Below are positions 43,834 through 54,345 of a stretch of DNA of 64,000 nucleotides, one piece after another (position 1 is the stretch's first letter; each line of letters opens with the position of its first letter). Where the stretch lies: NCBI RefSeq assembly GCF_910592395.1, contig NC_088320.1:10908501-10972500 (forward strand), read 5' to 3'. The notes under the pieces were generated by a model. It was not told the origin of the DNA. It ran no database searches and saw nothing but the letters and a program-made list of their open reading frames with translations. This DNA is from Lineus longissimus (taxonomy: Eukaryota > Nemertea > Pilidiophora > Heteronemertea > Lineidae). The translations under genes and the position numbers were made by a program.

Positions 43834-46020
43834 CCCCTCGGCCAACGGCATGGCCGAGGGGTATTGTCATCATCGTCATCTGTGGCGTCCGTCTGTCCGC
43901 ACATCGAGACGACGTAAATGCTCTAACTTGAGACTGCTTCCAGATTTTCTTTTCATATTTGGTATATGTAAAAATTATCAATATCAGTAGGAGCAGGTCG
44001 CTATCGAAAATCGCCTCGATCCGATTCACTGTTTCACCCCTAGGGGGCATTAGCTGAAAACACAAAATTGACGATAACTCCTATTCAACTTGACCGAATT
44101 TGATAAAATTCACTTGATATGTGTATCTGCTAAGGATGTATCATATATCACACGGGTTTTTGGTTTGACCTTATTTCCAAGGTCACAGAGGTCAAAGTTC
44201 AAAAGTCCCTTGACCAACGACGTAAACGCTCTTACTTTAAGACTGCTTCCAGGTTTTCTTTTCATATGTGGTATATGTAAAGCTTATTAGTAGGAGCAGG
44301 TTGCTATTGAAAATCGTCCCTATCCGATTCACCGTTTCACCCCTAGCTGAAAACACAAAATTGGCGATAACTCCTATTCAACTTGACCTAATGCGATAAA
44401 ATTCACATGGTATGAGTATCTCCTAAGGATCTATCAGATATTACACAGGTTTTTGGTTTACCCTCATTTTCATGGTCACAGAGCCTCGGAGGTCAAAGTT
44501 CCCTTGACCAACGACGTAAATGCTGTAACTTGAGATTGTTTCAAGATTTTCTTCTCATATGCTGTATATTTGAAGCTTATCAGTAAGAGCAGGTCGCTAT
44601 TTAAAATGGTCTTCATCCGATTCACCGTTTCACCCCCAGGGGGGCTTAGCTGAAAACACAAAATTGCCAATAACTCCTATTCAACTAAACCGAATTTCAT
44701 GAAATTCACGTGGTATGTGTATCTCCTAAGGATCTATCATATATCAGTCAGGTTTATGGTTTTTAGCTCACCTCTCAGAAGAGGTGAGCTTATCCTATAC
44801 CGTGGCGTCCGTCGTCTGTTGTCCGTCGTCCGTTAGCAGGGCACGTTTCGTAACTGTTAAAGCTATTGAGTTGAAACTTGGTACACATGTACCCTTATGT
44901 AATGACACCTTGGAGACCAAGTTTCGGTCCGATGCGTATCACAGTTCAGCCACCAGGGGGCCGAATGCTAAAAGTGAAAATATGCAATATCTCCCTTAAT
45001 ACTGGGGGGAAATTTTTGAAAAAAATATGGTAGGTACTTCTAGCAAAGGTACATCATATATCCTCCGAGCTTTTGATTTGACCTACTTTTCAAGGTCACA
45101 GAGGTCAAAATTCCTTAAATCACTATAAGGTGGCACGTTTCGTTTCTATTTGAGCTAGAAGCTTCTAAACTTGTGTGGACATGTATCTAGTCACCCTCTA
45201 ATCTATCCCTAGAATCTGGTGTGCTCGGACATCAAATATGGCCGCCAGGTGGCCATCTTGAAAATTGAACAAAGTCCTATTACTCTGAAACCAATAATTG
45301 GATTTCAACCAAATTTCTTGTGTTTATATATCTAGGTACCCTTTACATTATCCCAAATCTGTCACTTGATATGGCTGCCAGGCGGCCATCTTGAAAATCA
45401 TTCAAAGTCCTATTACTCTGAAACTGATAATTGGATTGCAACCAAATTTCATGTGATTATGTATCTACCTGTATGTACTCTTTATGTTATCCCAAATTTT
45501 CAATGTAATCTGATGACAAATATGGCCGCTAGGCTGCCATCTTGAAAATTCAACGAAACCTTGTTACTCCCTAAACTGTTGATTAGATGTCAACCAATTT
45601 CCAAGTGACATGTACATCGACTGCAAATGATATGCACTAACATTGACTGAGGTGAGCACATGGTCCCTGGACCATTCATTGGTTTTCGGTTTGACCTAAT
45701 TTTCAAGGTCATAGAGGTCAAAGTTCAAAAGTCCCTTGACCAACGAGGCAAACGCTCTAATTTGATACTCATTCAAGATTTCCTTCCAATAACTGGTAAG
45801 GGTAATGCATTTCAGTGGGAGCAGTGCGGTATTAAAAATTGCCCACATCCAATTCGACAAGTGCAATCACTCTTATAAAACTTGAGGGAATTCCATGCAA
45901 TTCAAGTGAATAGCATGTGTCACTCAAGTTCCTTGTTTCACCACATTTTCAACGCCACACACGTTTCAAGGTACCCACTCTGCAACTTTTCACCAGTTCT
46001 CAACTCTGCCGAGGGGTATC
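43834..46020 (-). repeat. repeat family R2 with terminal hairpin, interrupted by an R1 copy
   Basis: The left end is a perfect hairpin CCCCTCGGCC-aacggcat-GGCCGAGGGG (43834-43861), followed by GTGGCGTCCGTCTGTCCGCA. The body has units of ~300 bp (repeated ACGACGTAAAYGCTCTAACT-like phrase at about 43910, 44217 and 44512), each with a TTTCACCCCTAG-type segment and a GGTCACAGAGGTCAAAG stretch. An R1 copy (44763-45678) splits it, after which the same unit resumes at 45680. The right end near 46012 is uncertain. Confidence 0.75.
44763..45678 (+). repeat. repeat family R1, copy 4, nested in R2
   Basis: It starts TTAGCTCACCTCTCAGAAG with the AGCTCACCTCT/AGAGGTGAGCT hairpin, then GTGGCGTCCGTCGTC, then the standard R1 interior to AGGTCACAGAGGTCA (45093-45107). 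Three ~140-bp units with ATGGCCGCCAGGTGGCCAT-type palindromes follow (about 45238, 45370, 45522), and it ends in GGTGAGCACATGGTCCCTGG and ACCATTCA. Flanking copies of GGTTTWYGGTTT suggest a short imperfect duplication of the target. Confidence 0.85.
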
Positions 46021-46127
46021 ACGTGCGACTTAGCACGGTATTTTTAGCCATGGTTCAAATCATAAAGATAAGAAATTGCTCTCATTTGAACAATTTTTGG
46101 AATATTTTCAAAGTATCACCTCTAAAG

Positions 46128-46205
46128 ACCCACTACAAAACTAAAACCCCACACATCAAAACTAAGACCAACTACAAAACAAAGACCCCCACTACAAAAC
46201 TAAAG
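46128..46205 (+). repeat. short array of CACTACAAAACTAAGACC units
   Basis: Four or five degenerate units (CTACAAAACTAAAACCCCAC, CATCAAAACTAAGACCAAC, CTACAAAACAAAGACCCCC, CTACAAAACTAAAGCCCC). The array resumes at 46750-46772 (AAGACCCACTAAAAAATAAAG) after the MITE. Same core as 24772-25068. Confidence 0.8.
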
Positions 46206-46206
46206 C

Positions 46207-46747
46207 CCCTTTTCCACTATCAAAAATTGCCGGGCCTTGACCCGGGTCGAGCACGGCTCGGTTAAAAAAAGTGTTATGGAAATGGGTCGACCGGGCTCGG
46301 CACGGTGCCATTTCCATGTGGGCCGAACCCCCCAAAAGGACGTGAGCTCGACCCGGGTCGAGCACGGTTCGGCAATAAAAATGAGCAGTGGAAACGCGAA
46401 CTGGGCCGGGCCCACTTATCTGAGTAATAGTGCGCATGCTCACTAATGACCTTGACCGTTGTCATTCCCCGGTATTTCTGTCAATGTGCAGTTCTGTCGT
46501 AAGTTATTGATTTATATCGCTACAACATGCCAGCAGCAGCACCTTCAGCAACAACAAGAGGGGCAACATGGAGCATTCCTAACTCCGAAAATAGGAGAGT
46601 AGCGCTGCTGACAGCGGCCGATGTGGACACCAGAATTTGGCCTGGATATTATTGCGCGCAATGGAAATGGTACAAAACAAGTGGGCCGGGTCCGGACCGA
46701 GCACGGCACAGTTGAACAGGGACAGATTGTGCGGTAGTGGAAAAGGG
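46207..46747. mobile_element. non-autonomous TIR element with GC-rich terminal repeats
   Basis: Inverted ends CCCTTTTCCACTA (46207-46219) and TAGTGGAAAAGGG (46735-46747). Subterminal motifs CGGGTCGAGCACGG repeat three times. A 62-codon ORF at 46527-46715 (MPAAAPSATTRGATWSIPNS) looks like the start of a Myb/SANT-like protein, as found as the second gene of PIF/Harbinger elements. The element sits inside the CTACAAAACTAAG array. No clear target duplication. Confidence 0.7.
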
Positions 46748-47016
46748 CCTTAAGACCCACTAAAAAATAAAGCCCCCTCCCCCCCCATTTACAGCCTCAT
46801 TGGCTTTTAAGATGACATTGCTGGTGCTTTAGCCAATTGTGAATAATGTAACATCTATTTTGATAAATATTATTCTGCTCATGTTATTTTCACATCCAAA
46901 TACACTGTTCTTCAGATGGAATTGCTTTTGGGCTAAGGCAACGTTCCACTCTTAGTTTGGCCACCATTTCGTCAATTATACTGTACCATCATCGCAATTT
47001 GGTTAGGACCAAATTT

Positions 47017-47048
47017 CAGCTGAGCGCCAGGCCCTTGGGCCTCTTGTT
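47017..47048 (-). repeat. 32-bp terminal motif, inverted copy of 14789-14820
   Basis: CAGCTGAGCGCCAGGCCCTT followed by GGGCCTCTTGTT is the exact reverse complement of 14789-14820. It probably marks the end of the repeat that occupies part of 46780-47048. Confidence 0.6.
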
Positions 47049-47482
47049 CACGTTTCTTATCAATATGAACCAGACTATAGATGATTTTTAAGCGCTCCTG
47101 ACCCCAGGGGCCTGTCAGATCCGGGTCGCACGGCCAAGAAAATGCCAATATGATTTATATTATAAATCAAAAAATATGGATTTCTCTATGAAAAAGTCAC
47201 TCATAATGCAAGAAAACATTGATAGTAAACATCAACAAACCCAAAAACATTGAAAAACTGCCTAAAAATCGTCTCTAATGCTCTTTCTGGTCCCCACACC
47301 TCACAAAGCACCATTCCAAACATTTCAGTTGGAGGCATTTATGACTTCTGGCGCCACTGTCGCAGCTTGAATTAGTAGTACGGGCAAAATTCCCAATGTA
47401 AAAGTGTATTGTGGACGAGCGGTACCAGTCTATGAAAAGGTTGTTGGATGCCATTTTGTAAACATTATTTTATTTGTTTCAG
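47049..47482. other. end of intron 1
   Basis: No gene. It ends in a polypyrimidine tract and TTTCAG acceptor at 47482. Confidence 0.5.
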
Positions 47483-47689
47483 CAAATGGAGATGTGTACC
47501 AAATTAAGAAGAAGATTAAAGATGCTAAGTGCGTCTATGAAAGTGAAATGGTCACACTACTTGTCAACCATGTGCTGAAGCCGCTTGCACCTGATTGTGC
47601 ATGTTATCTCGATGACCAGACTGCACATAAGCTGACTGAGTGCTTCTGCGGATGTGGAACCAGTGTGAATTATACTAACACTAGTATTG
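47483..47689 (+). CDS. exon 2 of the three-exon host gene
   Basis: Acceptor TTTATTTGTTTCAG precedes it and donor ATTG|GTGAGTG follows. The 207-bp exon begins and ends in phase 1, joining exon 1 (one base A) and exon 3 (one base G) without breaking the frame. It encodes NGDVYQIKKKIKDAKCVYES and a Cys-rich stretch (DCACYLDD, then ECFCGCGTSVN), suggesting metal binding or disulfides. Codon-level coherence across both junctions is the main evidence. Confidence 0.7.
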
Positions 47690-48238
47690 GTGAGTGCTAT
47701 ACCAATTATTTGAGAGTCAATGTCTCCTCAGATAAAACAGGGGATTAGACTGTGTTGTAAAACAGTAAGGTACTTTTCCCTTGAGGAAACAACTTAAGGT
47801 AATCAGGGGTGTTATCGGACACCTAAGCCATTTCCGACGATTGCCGAACTCTTCATCCACTTTCCAATCGGGCACAGGAAGTCTACAGGAACCATTTCTA
47901 ACCGTTGCTACGGTGATGATCCAGTATTTAATTGTGATGTCATCAGTTCTTGGAGAACCGTCTGGACAGTTACCGGACAGGGCATGTTAGAGCTCGGACA
48001 GCCCTTGTTAGATATCAGACACTACACTTTTTTATTAAAAAAACACACAGAAACATCATGAAATGACATTTTGGAACACAACATTTTAGTAATGGTACAC
48101 ATTTAGCTCCCTATATGTCGCTCTTAAAGTACATTTACCATGCATGCCATGTGGTTTTATCTATTCACATGAAGTATGTATGCAACAGCATGAAAGGGGG
48201 ATATTTTGAGACTCCCAACCCAGGAATTGGGGACTAAT
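47690..48238. other. intron 2, first part
   Basis: No gene or known repeat recognised. Confidence 0.4.
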
Positions 48239-49351
48239 GCTGCGTTCACACTAGATGCGGATTTAAACCGTATTCCGTAGTCCGCACTTCGGAATGCGGA
48301 TTAAGCCCTCATTCCGAACTAGCCGTGTTCAGACACGAATCTCACTAGTCCGTATTTACCACAGCGCCATCTACAAAAGACGAATCAAACTGCTCTAGTT
48401 AGCGGTCTAGGTCATTCATTCCAAGATGGCTGCGCCCATAGATGATAATCTGCTGAGACAAGACCACTAATGAATATTCATAGGTTGGAGGGTCGAGGCC
48501 TATCTATTAGACGAGTGCATGTTTTTTACTCTCAAGTACATATTTGGAGAGGTATTGAAAAAATATTTGCTGTGGCAATTCTAAAGATATAAATGAATTG
48601 TTTGGTAAAAAAAATAATTTTGAATTTTGACAACCTGGCCATAGGGGGTGGTTCAAATTTGGAGTGAAAATGGCCGAAATGGGTAAAAATGTCCACTTGT
48701 GTCAAACTTGTCAATTTAAAAAAAAATTTCCGTGGTCAATCACCAATTTAAATCGCACCAGTTACTCGCAAGACTAACCCGTATATCATATCCGAATTTC
48801 AGTTTCACTACTTGACGCATTCTTTGATGCGTCGCGGTCAAACATTGACAATTTAACTGCTAAAAGGCTTAAAAAATCAATTGTGGTCTTGTCTCTGCTG
48901 AATGAGTTCAACGCAAATAATCGTGAAAATGAAGGGTTTGCTATGGTTTTTGTGTTCATGCTGCAAGTAATGAGAATGAATGGGGAACATAGACGTCGGC
49001 GGCGCCTCAGACAGCGTCATTTGGCGGCTGAGCGGCGATTTCGGTGGCAGCGGCACCAAGATCAACAGCGTCTGGCTAAGTGGAAAAACCGGAAGGAAGT
49101 GATCTAGTTAGCAATGCGCATGTCCGTACGCTGTACTACCCGGTAAATCACGTTAATGCGCACTACGGCGTTCATACCGCAAATGTTGATGCGGATTAAG
49201 TAAGTGCGAATTAATTAATACGCATTTAAAACCGTATTTGTTAATTCGCATATAATCCGCATTAAGGGGCCTCTAGTCTGAACGCTTAATTCGGATTAAG
49301 CAATAAATTCGGTTTAAATGCGAATTAAAACGCTAGTGTGAACGCGGCAAT
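48236..49351. mobile_element. PIF/Harbinger-like element with 3-bp AAT target duplication
   Basis: Ends GCTGCGTTCACACTAG (48239-48254) and the complement of GCCGCGTTCACACTAG (49333-49348), flanked by AAT. Subterminal GCGGATTAAG and TTCGGATTAAGC motifs recur at both sides. An ORF at 48883-49107 (+) ends in an Arg-rich stretch (GEHRRRRRLRQRHLAAERRF) that could be a transposase N-terminus. The 3-bp duplication and TGAACGC-type ends fit PIF/Harbinger. Confidence 0.8.
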
Positions 49352-49767
49352 AGTTAACATTTTGTATAACCCGACCTCAGGTGCATATTTTCATTGTTGA
49401 AAATGTGTTCTTATGTCAAATGTCGGACGACGTCATTTACACTGCCTGTCGACGCTGACGTGCGTAGACAGCGATGCAAATCGCGCATTTTTTCTGGGTC
49501 CGGTTACTCCTGGGTCCGGTTACTCAATCAGCGTAAGAGTTAACGCCAACATTAGCGGTAGCGCTGGATAGAAAATCTCACTTACATATGAACGATTTGA
49601 AAAAATTGTGTCACGTTAACAGTTATCTGGAATTTAATACCATTTCAACTGATACCAACTCTCATATTAGTTAGATTTTAAAGTCAGCGTTAACGTTAGC
49701 AAGGATACATCACATGTCGTACTTATTGGATTTGACCTTCTTTTTAAGGTCACCGAGGTCAAATAGC

Positions 49768-50243
49768 GAAAATTGGCATTCTCCATAATGCCTCGCGTGC
49801 GTCGTCTGCTATATCCTCCCAACGCTCTGCAACAACCAATGGATTTAGACGTCCAAGGGTCGAGGCAAAATCGTTGCGTCCAATCAGAAACCTAGTTTTG
49901 AAAGTCGGCTCAAGCTGGTTATAAATAGATATGATGCCATTTATTTGTAATCTGATCGGCCCAACTTGGGTCACGCGGTCATCAGAAGCACGTGATGCAA
50001 CACTCACCGTACGCTTTTTTGATCCTTAGATGTTATCTTATGAGCAGAGCCGTATCAGTCCCGAGGCCATGATACAAGGGTCGAGGCAGATAGGCTCCAG
50101 TCTGATTGGCTGTTCAATTAACTCCCGGCAAGAATGAAACATTTGGCACACAGCCAAGGAATGCGTCATACTTGCTGGTTGTGTGAAGGTTAGAAGAGGG
50201 CAGGCCCGATGATAACCTGAAGTCAGTGAAGATGAAAATTGGC
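49768..50243. mobile_element. 456-bp insertion with 10-bp target duplication and an ORF fragment
   Basis: GAAAATTGGC occurs at 49768-49777 and 50234-50243, and the R1 sequence is continuous across. The insert lacks obvious inverted ends. On its minus strand an 82-codon ORF (50007 to 49759; MSVASRASDDRVTQVGPIRL, then IYNQLEPTFKTRF, LNPLVVAERWEDIADDAREA) looks protein-like. It could be a retroposed or captured gene fragment, or part of an unknown element. Confidence 0.6.
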
Positions 50244-50480
50244 TGTTAGAGTGTAACTTTGGTACATTTCTTAACGGCTAAAGCTATGAACCTGAAACTG
50301 GGTATACAGGGCCCTCTAGGTCAGATAACCTCAGACACCAAATTTCAGTACAATCTGGTCCAAATCTGAAAGCCTTAAGAAAGGTGATTATTGCTTAACT
50401 ACTTGTCTGTTCGCCACCAATCTGATCAACATGGGAACATCAACCACCATTTAGTATTACTTGCACATGTTTCTTTTTAT

Positions 50481-52034
50481 TATACCCCCCTGCCAACGAG
50501 TTGGTGGTGGGTATACTGTTTTGCACTCGTCCGTGCGTGCGTGCGTGCGTCCGTCTGTCCGGACTGATTGAATAAAAACCACTGCACAGAACAAATATGT
50601 TTTTTTTGTGGAAACTCACCATGAGTGGGAGATCGCATGGTATGGTATTTAATGTCATCACACATCCAATATGGCTTCAAGGGCAGCCATCTTGATTTTT
50701 GTGGCGACGCCCATTTTCGTTTCCGCTCATTTAAAAGAGAACCAAGGCACCAATTGATCCCATATTTCTATGGAAGGTTTGTACCAGTTTGCCGATGGTT
50801 GGTATTGAAAATGGGCGTCGCCACTTATCCAATATGGCCGCCAGGGCAGCCATCTTGATTTTCGTTTCCTCTCATTTAAAAGAGAACCAGTGCGCCAATT
50901 CATCCGATATTTCTAGGGAAGGTTGGTACCATGTTGCCGATGGTCGGTATTGAAAATAGGCGTCGCCACTTATCCAATATGGCGGCCAGGGCAGCCATCT
51001 TGATTTTCGTTTCCGCTCATTTAAAAGAGAACCAGTGCGCCAATTCATCTGATATTTCTAGGGAAGGTTGGTACCATGTTGCCGATGGTTGGTATTGAAA
51101 ATGGGCATCGCCACTTATCCAATATGGCGGCCAGCGCACTGATTGATCCGATATTTCTAGGGAAGGTTGGTATCACGTTGCCGATGGTTGGTACTGAAAA
51201 TGGGTGTCGCCACTTATCCAATATGGTGGCCAGGGCGGCCATCTTGATTTTCGTTTCCGCTCATTTAAAACAGAACTAGTGTGCTGATTGATCCATGTTG
51301 CCGATGGTTGGTATTGAAAATGGGCGTCGCCACTTATCCAATATGGCCGCCAGGGCAGCCATCTTGATTTTTGTTTCCGCTCATTTAAAAGAGAACCAGT
51401 GCATCAATTGATCTGATATTTCTAGGGAAGGTTGGTACCATGTTGCCGATGGTTGGTATTGAAAATGGGCGTCGCCACTTATCCAATATGGCGGCAAGGG
51501 CAGCCATATTGGCAGCCATATTGGCAGCCATATTGGTTCTCATTTAAAAGAGAACCAGCGCACTGATGGATCCCATATTTCTAGGGAAGGTTGGTATCAC
51601 GTTGCCGATGGTTCGTATTGAAAATCACCATGGCCACTTATCGAATATGGCCACCAGGGGCAGCCATCTTTATTTTCGTTTCCACTTATTTATGGGAGAG
51701 CAACTGCAAGGATTAATGAAAACGGTGCAAACGACGAAATGCTTCATAAAAATGTATGGTCCATGGCTCTATAAAAGCAGCCAAGGAACTTACGTGTTCA
51801 ACAAAATAAAATACCAAAAAGCCTTGCAGATTTTTGGTCATACTAATATCAATCCACTCTCTGTACATAAAAATAACTCATTCACAACCTTTGCTTGCAA
51901 AAACTCTCGCCCATAAAAAACAATCACCTCTAGCCTCAAAAACATGTTTTCACCTAGCCACAACCACTGCCATGCTCCCACGGGGGGGGGGGGGGGGTAT
52001 CATGAGTGATTGCTCGCAATCACTGTATTTCTAG
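50481..52034 (-). repeat. repeat family R3: hairpin-ended element with seven ~140-bp units
   Basis: The left end is a hairpin TATACCC...CCAAC/GTTGG...GGGTATA (50481-50515) followed by CGTGCGTGCGTGCGTCCGTC. From about 50640 to 51680, units of roughly 100-145 bp repeat the phrase ACTTATCCAATATGGCGGCC with AGGGCAGCCATCTTGATTTT (about 50824, 50970, 51114, 51216, 51339, 51479, 51628). The right end has a 17-G run and the palindrome AGTGATTGCTCGCAATCACT (52005-52024). It is inserted in an R1 copy. Confidence 0.85.
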
Positions 52035-52286
52035 TTTTACCTACTTTTCAAGGTCAAAGCAGTTAAATGGCATAAAACTTTAATTTGTCTACATACTGTA
52101 GCCCTTTCTATAACTAGCATGAATTATTAATTGTCTACTAAATGTTCTTACGGTGAGCACAATGGTCCCTGGCTGTTTCATTCAAGGTGTCACGTGAATG
52201 TCCTGACAGTGACAACACTGTTTTTTTGAATGTTAGACAATGGTTATGCATAGGTGTATAGGGCCTACTTCTTTATGTCCCTGATC

Positions 52287-52316
52287 CAGCAGTGAGCATA
52301 TGGTCCATGAACCATT
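52287..52316 (+). repeat. isolated R1 palindromic terminus
   Basis: CAGTGAGCATATGGTCCATG followed by AACCATTTCA matches the R1 right end with different palindrome arms. It lies about 60 bp before the exon 3 acceptor. A second isolated trace (ATGGCCAGGGGCATT) lies just after the stop of exon 3 at about 53039. Confidence 0.6.
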
Positions 52317-52374
52317 TCACTTTACGGGTCTTCATTCTTTGTGTGTGTCATCACAGATTTTTTTTCACTTTCAG

Positions 52375-53027
52375 GCTGCAACAAGGTTTTTCATGGACGA
52401 ATTGATGCTATTGTGGGTACCGTTCCAATTGTTGCAAGAAACGTTATTGGCGATGAAGATGAAGAAGAAACAAATGACGCTGAACCTCCAAGAAAGAAGT
52501 TTTATCCGGACCATCGTTCCTCCATTGGCATTGCCCAGGAGTATAGTGACAATAAGGCAGGTGTTTCTGCAATGAGTCAAGCAACAGCCACTTGTATTGT
52601 ATTTTCATTTTATCGGCAGTATAATTCTGATGGGCAACAGGTAAAGAAACCTCAGAGGGGACTGTGCCCTACCATCCTTCTCTCTAAAAAACGGTTTTCA
52701 GTTTTTCTGTATGATTCTGTAAATGACATACTCTTAAGAACTCAACCCATACTTCTGCAAACTGATGGCATTCTTGAAGAGTATGCTCTATTCTACCTTT
52801 GGTGTGTCCTGAGTTGTGACTTCATATGTCCTGATGAACGAGCTCTAAAATTCAGATCTGGTTTCCATGAAAAATCCTCAGGCATTCACTACTATCGGGA
52901 GCACCTTAAGCTTGATGCCCACTGTCAGTCACATAAGGAACAAACGGATGGAAGTAATATGATAATGCTTTCAAAAGTCCCAAGTTATCTTGAACCAGCA
53001 AAATTTACTTGTCCTGTTAGTACATAA
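52375..53027 (+). CDS. exon 3 (terminal) of the three-exon host gene
   Basis: A long pyrimidine tract and TTTCAG acceptor end at 52374. The exon starts in phase 1 (G|GC) and runs 217 codons to TAA at 53025-53027. It encodes CNKVFHGRIDAIVGTVPIV, an acidic linker (GDEDEEETNDAEPPRKKF) that may carry a basic nuclear-import signal, and a folded C-terminal part (CIVFSFYRQYN, LCPTILLSKKRFSVFLYD, EEYALFYLWCVLSCDFIC). GRIDAIVG followed by a strand resembles the Asp motif of PD-(D/E)XK nucleases, but the usual ExK is not evident. Total predicted protein 434 residues. Function unknown. Confidence 0.7.
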
Positions 53028-53336
53028 GACACGATAATATGGCCAGGGGCATTTTCCCAAGTCAGTTTACTGCAGTAAAAAACAGCGCTGTAGTATGTCT
53101 CAGGTAAAGTCATTGCAGTTAGTGATAACCTTTCACATTGACGTTTCATTGAATAACTAGTTTTCTGCCACTTACTTTCTAACAGACCCAGTTTATGCCT
53201 TGAGTTTGACGGCGTTGGCGAGTTGAACGGCGCAGAGGGGGTGTTTCTATTTCATTGACGGTTCTATTACGTGTTGACCACGTGAATGTCGCGTGCGGGA
53301 ACTGGTTGAATATCAGCGGCATTGTGAGGCTGACAC
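53028..53336. other. 3' flank of the host gene
   Basis: Expected 3' UTR; no AATAAA close to the stop was recognised. Contains the R1-like trace at 53039. Confidence 0.4.
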
Positions 53337-53985
53337 TGACAGCTTGTGTCCACGATATCAGGCGGTATGTCAGGAAGTGGAGGCAAACTCTGCAGAGGGT
53401 CCTGGGTCACGTTCTGGGATGGTTCTAATGGAGTCGGTTCAATACCATCTTCGGATGTTGCACCAGTCGGCTTTTACTGATGTGACAAGATAACGGTTAC
53501 GTGATGCGTTCTTATTACGGTCACTGTAAAGATAGACTACTTCACCGACTTCAACTGACTGTGCCTTGGCAGTTTTTCCCAATGGAGCGTTGGACTTCTC
53601 GCTGTACCCGTGATTCGTGGCTCTGTTATGATGCTGCATCTGAATTAACATCAATTTGCTTATTGGAGAATTGGTCACGCTGTGTCCCCATCTCTCGTGC
53701 CGATAATCCTCTCGATCGGAAGCGGCTGTTAAGCAGGGCGGTGGCAACTACTAAGGTCTTCTGGGATACTGAACCTCCCATGGGGTCGATCTTCAACAAC
53801 TCTTTTTCCAGTTCCTGGATTGCCTTTTCTGCGACTGGGTTCTTGTTGCAGTTTTTCGTTTGTCCGACTTCTACGAATAGTCTTTGTTCAGCTAAGACTT
53901 TGTCACTGTGTAGAGCCTGGATCAGTGCGGATAACTGATGGTGGACCATCGCGTCAAAAAATGTGAATGTTATACGGTACCGCAA
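53337..53985 (-). pseudogene. 3' end of an LTR-retrotransposon pol: integrase end and C-terminal domain
   Basis: In one frame: EQRLFVEVGQTKNCNKNPVA, KAIQELEKELLKIDP, ATALLNSRFRSRGLSAREMG, TQRDQFSNKQI. After a frameshift near 53640-53740: GEVVYLYSDRNKNASRNRYL then VTSVKADWCNI. This is the integrase C-terminal region of a widespread metazoan LTR element type with a DUF5641-like end. The tail 53337-53452 is repeated in inverted orientation at 54035-54147. Superfamily (gypsy or other) is not settled. Confidence 0.7.
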
Positions 53986-53999
53986 GGCGCATATAAATG

Positions 54000-54150
54000 T
54001 TTGAGACTTCCCACGAGAGCTCAGACGATGAAGATAGTATCGAACCGACTCCTATAGAACCATCCCAGAACGTGACCCAGGACCCTCTGCAGAGTTTGCC
54101 TCCACTTCGTGACATACCGTCTGATATCTTGGACACAAGTCAGCGGAGCT
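54000..54150 (+). pseudogene. inverted second copy of the same pol tail
   Basis: Reads in plus frame IEPTPIEPSQNVTQDPLQSL then PPLRDIPSDILDTS, the same protein as the minus-strand tail at 53337-53452, with a few changes. The two 3' ends therefore face opposite directions about 600 bp apart. Confidence 0.75.
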
Positions 54151-54169
54151 AGTCTAATAGCTATTCGAT

Positions 54170-54345
54170 TGGCATATCCATCCATCCATCCATCTGTAGA
54201 CAAAGTTGGGCATTTCGTAACCGTAAGACTTTAGGCATTTCAACTTCGTCAAAATAGAACAACTGGATGAGATATGCTGCTGACAGAAAATTCAGTGCGA
54301 TTCAACTCAAATTCAGCTCACTCGGGGGCAAAAAGCGTAAATCAC
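54170..54345 (-). repeat. fragment of repeat family R4
   Basis: Starts with CCATCCATCCATCCATCTG and continues GGGCATTTCGTAACCGTAAG with ACTTTAGGC, the reverse complement of the R4 3' module (CTTACGGTTACAAAATGCCC). The hairpin itself is missing. Confidence 0.6.

Larger units (their letters stand above)
49690..52189 (+). repeat. repeat family R1, copy 5, carrying two nested insertions
   Basis: R1 interior sequence is seen at 49690-49777 (TTTGACCTTCTTTTTAAGGT, then CACCGAGGTCAAA), resumes at 50234-50480 (GGCTGTTAGAGTGTAAC through CACCATTTAGTATTAC), and again at 52035-52189 (TTTTACCTACTTTTCAAGGT through the end GGTGAGCACAATGGTCCCTG). The gaps are a 456-bp insert with a 10-bp duplication and an R3 element. 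Its left terminal module is missing. Confidence 0.8.

Noticed and set aside
44784-44999. ORF in R1 with the same peptide as at 11991-12440
   Set aside because: Artefact of the repeat; no conserved start, frame or third-base pattern between copies.
46192-46465. Several overlapping ORFs on both strands
   Set aside because: GC-rich terminal region of a MITE with repeated CGGGTCGAGCACGG motifs; no coding pattern.
50610-51700. Coding repeats (protein with tandem domains)
   Set aside because: Unit lengths vary and are not multiples of three; frames do not persist. It is the body of R3.
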